Below are positions 14,766-16,824 of a DNA stretch of 16,824 nucleotides, piece after piece. Below the pieces are notes generated by a model, which was given only the letters and a program-made list of their open reading frames with translations, had not been told where the DNA came from and searched no databases. The stretch lies in contig JBEHWX010000120.1 in the NCBI GenBank assembly GCA_048498995.1, forward strand, positions 1 through 16,824. Direction: 5' to 3'. Every line of letters begins with the position of its first letter. The first letter of the stretch is position 1. The translations under genes were made by a program, and so were the position numbers. The DNA comes from JBEHWX01 sp048498995. GTDB lineage: Bacteria; Bacteroidota; Ignavibacteria; OLB7.

Positions 14766-15680
14766 TCAAAGTCCCGCGTACCAGTCGTAGCCGCGCTCGG
14801 CCCAGTAATCGGCGGGGCGCTGGGCGGTGAAGCGGATGGCGCCGATCCGCTTGATGTTCTTGATCCCGTATTTCACCGGCACCACGAGCCGGAGCGGAGC
14901 GCCATGCAGCGGCGTGAGCATGCGCCCGCCCATCGCGTAGCAGAGGAGCGTCTGCGGATGAAGCGCGCTCGCAAGGTCGAGTCCCACGTAGTAGCCGCGG
15001 TCCGGCGTTTCCAGCGACACGTACTCCGGAAGCCGTCCCGCGATCCGGTCGAGGCTTCCTGCACGCCCGCCGCCGCCGTACCGCATCACCAGATCGGAGA
15101 GCCGCGCGCCGGTCCAGTGCGTCACCGTGCTCCATCCCTCGATGCACTTGAACTCCGTCACCATCTCCACGCGCGGCAGCGCCAGAATCTCCTCCATCGT
15201 CACCAGCAGCGGCACCTGCTCCAAACGCCCGTCCGGCGTCATCCGTACCGACTCCTCTCCAAGGCCATGGATCCGGAGGCGCCAGTTGGCGGCGTCCCAT
15301 CGCGGGTCGAGGCCGATATCGCCGTTGACCTTCGGCATCGACGCGGCGCGCACCGGGAAGGTCGGGGCAAGTTGCCCGTTGCCGAAGAAGCCGCGCCAGA
15401 GCCGTTCGTTCCCCCGCAGAACGCTCCGGAAGGGAGCCGGGACGCCATCCTCAATCGGAGCGTCGCGTAGGAAGCGCCACCCTCCATAGCCGGCGATCGC
15501 CGCCAGCCCTCCCACGAGGAACGCGCGCCGCGAGCGCCGGCGCATCTCCCACTCCACCTCCGCGTCGACCGACGCCGAGGCGGGGCGCACGATCCGCTCA
15601 TCCGGCGTCGGGATATTTCCGCCGTCCGCTCCGGGGCGCTCCGCTCCGGAGCTCTCAGACCTGATCTCATCGCCGCTCAT
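14766..15680 (-). CDS. Molybdopterin-dependent oxidoreductase, sulfite-oxidase/YedY fold, Tat-exported
   Basis: A 304-residue protein of the oxidoreductase molybdopterin-binding family. Residues 48-67 are a twin-arginine signal-anchor (RRRSRRAFLVGGLAAIAG) after an unusually long, polar 47-residue cytoplasmic lead, placing the enzyme at the periplasmic face. Cys179 in FKCIEGWS is the expected Mo-ligating cysteine; LHGAPLRLVVPVKYGIKNIK (258-277) is the conserved cofactor-binding end. The natural substrate of this branch (methionine sulfoxide for MsrP, or other) cannot be told from sequence. ATG 15680 is preferred over the adjacent GTG 15683 because GAGGAGG sits six bases upstream. The start overlaps the end of the cytochrome b gene by 14 bases, so the two are translationally coupled and should form one membrane redox complex. 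Confidence 0.92.
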   Translation of the reverse strand: MSGDEIRSESSGAERPGADGGNIPTPDERIVRPASASVDAEVEWEMRRRSRRAFLVGGLAAIAGYGGWRFLRDAPIEDGVPAPFRSVLRGNERLWRGFFGNGQLAPTFPVRAASMPKVNGDIGLDPRWDAANWRLRIHGLGEESVRMTPDGRLEQVPLLVTMEEILALPRVEMVTEFKCIEGWSTVTHWTGARLSDLVMRYGGGGRAGSLDRIAGRLPEYVSLETPDRGYYVGLDLASALHPQTLLCYAMGGRMLTPLHGAPLRLVVPVKYGIKNIKRIGAIRFTAQRPADYWAERGYDWYAGL

Positions 15681-16347
15681 CACGCGCCTCCTCGACGGTC
15701 ACGACGTCGTAGCCGGCCACCATCGAGCGGAAGTTCCGCCACCCGGCGCGGATCACCTGCGCGATATGAATCACGAAGAAGAGGACGTAGCCGATGGTGA
15801 GCGCGAAGTGCTCCGCCCTCGCGGCGCGATAGCCGCCGAGGAGGGTGGTGAGCCATCCGAGCTGCGTCGGTTTGTAGATCGCCAGCCCCGTGACGAGCGA
15901 GCCGATCCCCATCAGGACGATGGCCGTATAGGCGATCCGCTGCGCCGCGTTGTATTTGCCTTCGTGCGGCGGCTCGCTCCGGTGTATCCCGAGATCGTGA
16001 AGGAGCACGCCGAAGGCATCGCGGAACGATCCGCGGCGCGGCACCAGATCGCGCCACTCGCCGGAGAGGATGGTGTAGATCACGTAGAGCGCCCCGTTGA
16101 TGGCGAAGAGCCACATGAAGAAGAAGTGGAGCGCCATCCCCTCGGCCAGCCTGTGATCGATCGAGAAGAGATCGTAGAATCCGGAGGGGAAAAATCGGAG
16201 GATGGTGACGTCACCGAAGCCGATGCGATAGACGCCGTAGGCCCAGTAGATCAGGATGCCGCTCCAGATCATCAGGGCCAGGACCGGGAAGTTGATCCAA
16301 TGAAACCATCGGACCGCCAGCGGATGCTTTCGAACGAGTCTGTTCAC
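15667..16347 (-). CDS. Membrane cytochrome b (b561 / hydrogenase-type cytochrome b fold)
   Basis: A 226-residue four-helix membrane protein. Segments lie near 18-38, 71-93, 138-158 and 183-204. Candidate heme-ligand histidines are His16 (VRWFHW), His74 (MALHFFFMW), His180 (AEHFALTIGY) and His194 (FFVIHIAQ), enough for two b hemes. This pattern fits the cytochrome b561/Ni-Fe hydrogenase cytochrome b superfamily. Its likely job is to move electrons between the quinone pool and the periplasmic molybdoenzyme encoded immediately downstream with overlapping ends, analogous to YedZ with YedY but of a different cytochrome family. The GTG at 16347 is chosen because GGAG lies six bases before it and the family starts just before the RKHPLAVRWFHW stretch. 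An in-frame ATG at 16416 would add 23 polar residues and remains possible. Confidence 0.9.
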   Translation of the reverse strand: MNRLVRKHPLAVRWFHWINFPVLALMIWSGILIYWAYGVYRIGFGDVTILRFFPSGFYDLFSIDHRLAEGMALHFFFMWLFAINGALYVIYTILSGEWRDLVPRRGSFRDAFGVLLHDLGIHRSEPPHEGKYNAAQRIAYTAIVLMGIGSLVTGLAIYKPTQLGWLTTLLGGYRAARAEHFALTIGYVLFFVIHIAQVIRAGWRNFRSMVAGYDVVTVEEARDERR

Positions 16348-16462
16348 GATGCTCTCCGACAGATGGCAGATCGCGCGGACCTCGGGGTTACGCGCCGGTC
16401 GGGCATTCCCGAACATAGCGAAGAGAATCGAGAGAAGAGAGATGTCCCGGCCGCGAACGAGA

Positions 16463-16493
16463 ACGCCCCCGCGCCGATTGGGCGCGAGGGCGT
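16463..16493 (-). terminator. Hairpin terminator after the right-edge gene
   Basis: ACGCCCCCGCGCC (16463-16475) and GGCGCGAGGGCGT (16481-16493) form a 13-bp stem (one G-U wobble on the minus-strand RNA) with a 5-base loop, 60 bases past the stop of the minus-strand gene at 16553 and before the cytochrome start. Only TTCTCGTTC follows. Confidence 0.7.
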
Positions 16494-16552
16494 CGCATGG
16501 TACGAGTCACGATCACGGAGCTTCAGGGGCGTGGCGTCATCGTCGCCGGGTC

Positions 16553-16824
16553 TCAATCCTCATCGCCGCCGCGATCGTCGCCGCCGCGATCGTCGCCGCC
16601 ACCATCGTCACCACGATCCTCCCCACCGCCACCTTCGCCGCCGATCTCCTCACCTCCACCCTCGACTCCATCCTTCTTCGGACCGCGGCGACGGCGGCGC
16701 TTCTTCTTCTTCGGCGCTTCCTCGCCCGACTCCGCGGAGGGCTCGGCCTGGCGCGATCCGCCGCGATCCTCCTGCCGCTTCTCCGTCTTCTTCTCCTGGC
16801 GCGCGGGAGCGGGGGCCGGAGCCG
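16553..16824 (-). CDS. C-terminal tail of a probable RNA-associated protein (5' end outside window)
   Basis: The minus strand is open from the window edge to the TGA at 16553-16555, giving 89 residues of pure low complexity. A Gln/Lys/Glu-rich stretch (RQEKKTEKRQEDRGG) is followed by a basic run PKKKKRRRRRGPKK and an acidic-glycine end with DDRGG repeats, matched by a 15-bp DNA repeat at 16564-16608. Such tails are common at the C-terminus of DEAD-box RNA helicases, RNase E/G-type nucleases and other RNA-binding proteins, and they bind RNA without being folded. The catalytic part lies outside the window, so no family is assigned. Confidence 0.65.
   Translation of the reverse strand, partial: APAPAPARQEKKTEKRQEDRGGSRQAEPSAESGEEAPKKKKRRRRRGPKKDGVEGGGEEIGGEGGGGEDRGDDGGGDDRGGDDRGGDED

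Noticed and set aside
1..16824. tRNA, rRNA, insertion sequences or prophage genes
   Set aside because: No tRNA-like cloverleaf, rRNA segment, transposase or integrase was seen on either strand.

Overview
The window is a high-G+C chromosomal segment. It most resembles a member of the Bacteroidota/FCB group, perhaps the Kapabacteria/Ignavibacteria side. The pointers are: a very long secreted protein ending in a type IX secretion (T9SS) type A sorting domain; choice-of-anchor-D (HYDIN/ASPM-like) domains; tandem Cys-rich Ig-like repeats; weak or absent Shine-Dalgarno sequences at many starts; and two matches to the Bacteroidetes -7 promoter motif TAnnTTTG. This placement is inferred from gene content, since there is no rRNA or other marker here.

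Layout. Positions 1-1852 (minus) hold the N-terminal 617 residues of a secreted protein built from tandem Ig-like repeats; it runs off the left edge. A 420-base divergent spacer leads to an isoprenoid pair on the plus strand: type 2 isopentenyl-diphosphate isomerase (2273-3340) and a short-chain polyprenyl diphosphate synthase (3438-4418). The 430-base gap after it is packed with structure: a nested hairpin, an 18-base direct repeat, an 18-bp perfect palindrome and seven identical 19-bp tandem repeats. Then come HPr (4851-5120, plus), a convergent 85-residue orphan (5213-5470, minus) and a divergent MCC-like acyl-CoA carboxylase beta subunit (5723-7381, plus) with a strong terminator.

Positions 7430-8548 contain no convincing gene but do contain an orphan intrinsic terminator, short tandem repeats and a long inverted repeat. 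Next is a two-gene plus-strand unit: a MoaD/ThiS-like beta-grasp protein ending in Gly-Gly (8549-8821) and a six-Asp-box BNR propeller protein (8938-10035). A bidirectional terminator (10079-10118) closes it. Everything to the right is on the minus strand: a small lipoprotein (10221-10673); a 1291-residue VWA / anchor-D / WD40 / T9SS-sorted mosaic (10796-14671); a molybdopterin oxidoreductase (14766-15680) translationally coupled to a four-helix b-type cytochrome (15667-16347); and the C-terminal tail of a probable RNA-associated protein (16553-16824).

How the genes fit together. The isomerase interconverts IPP and DMAPP, which the prenyl synthase condenses, so the pair is a small isoprenoid unit. 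The molybdoenzyme and cytochrome b form a membrane redox complex at the periplasmic face. The MoaD-like protein could supply molybdopterin for such an enzyme, but its partner gene here is a BNR propeller, not moaE, and that pair is the most interesting candidate system. The two large Ig/VWA proteins and the lipoprotein are cell-envelope or surface products with no visible regulatory link to the metabolic genes.
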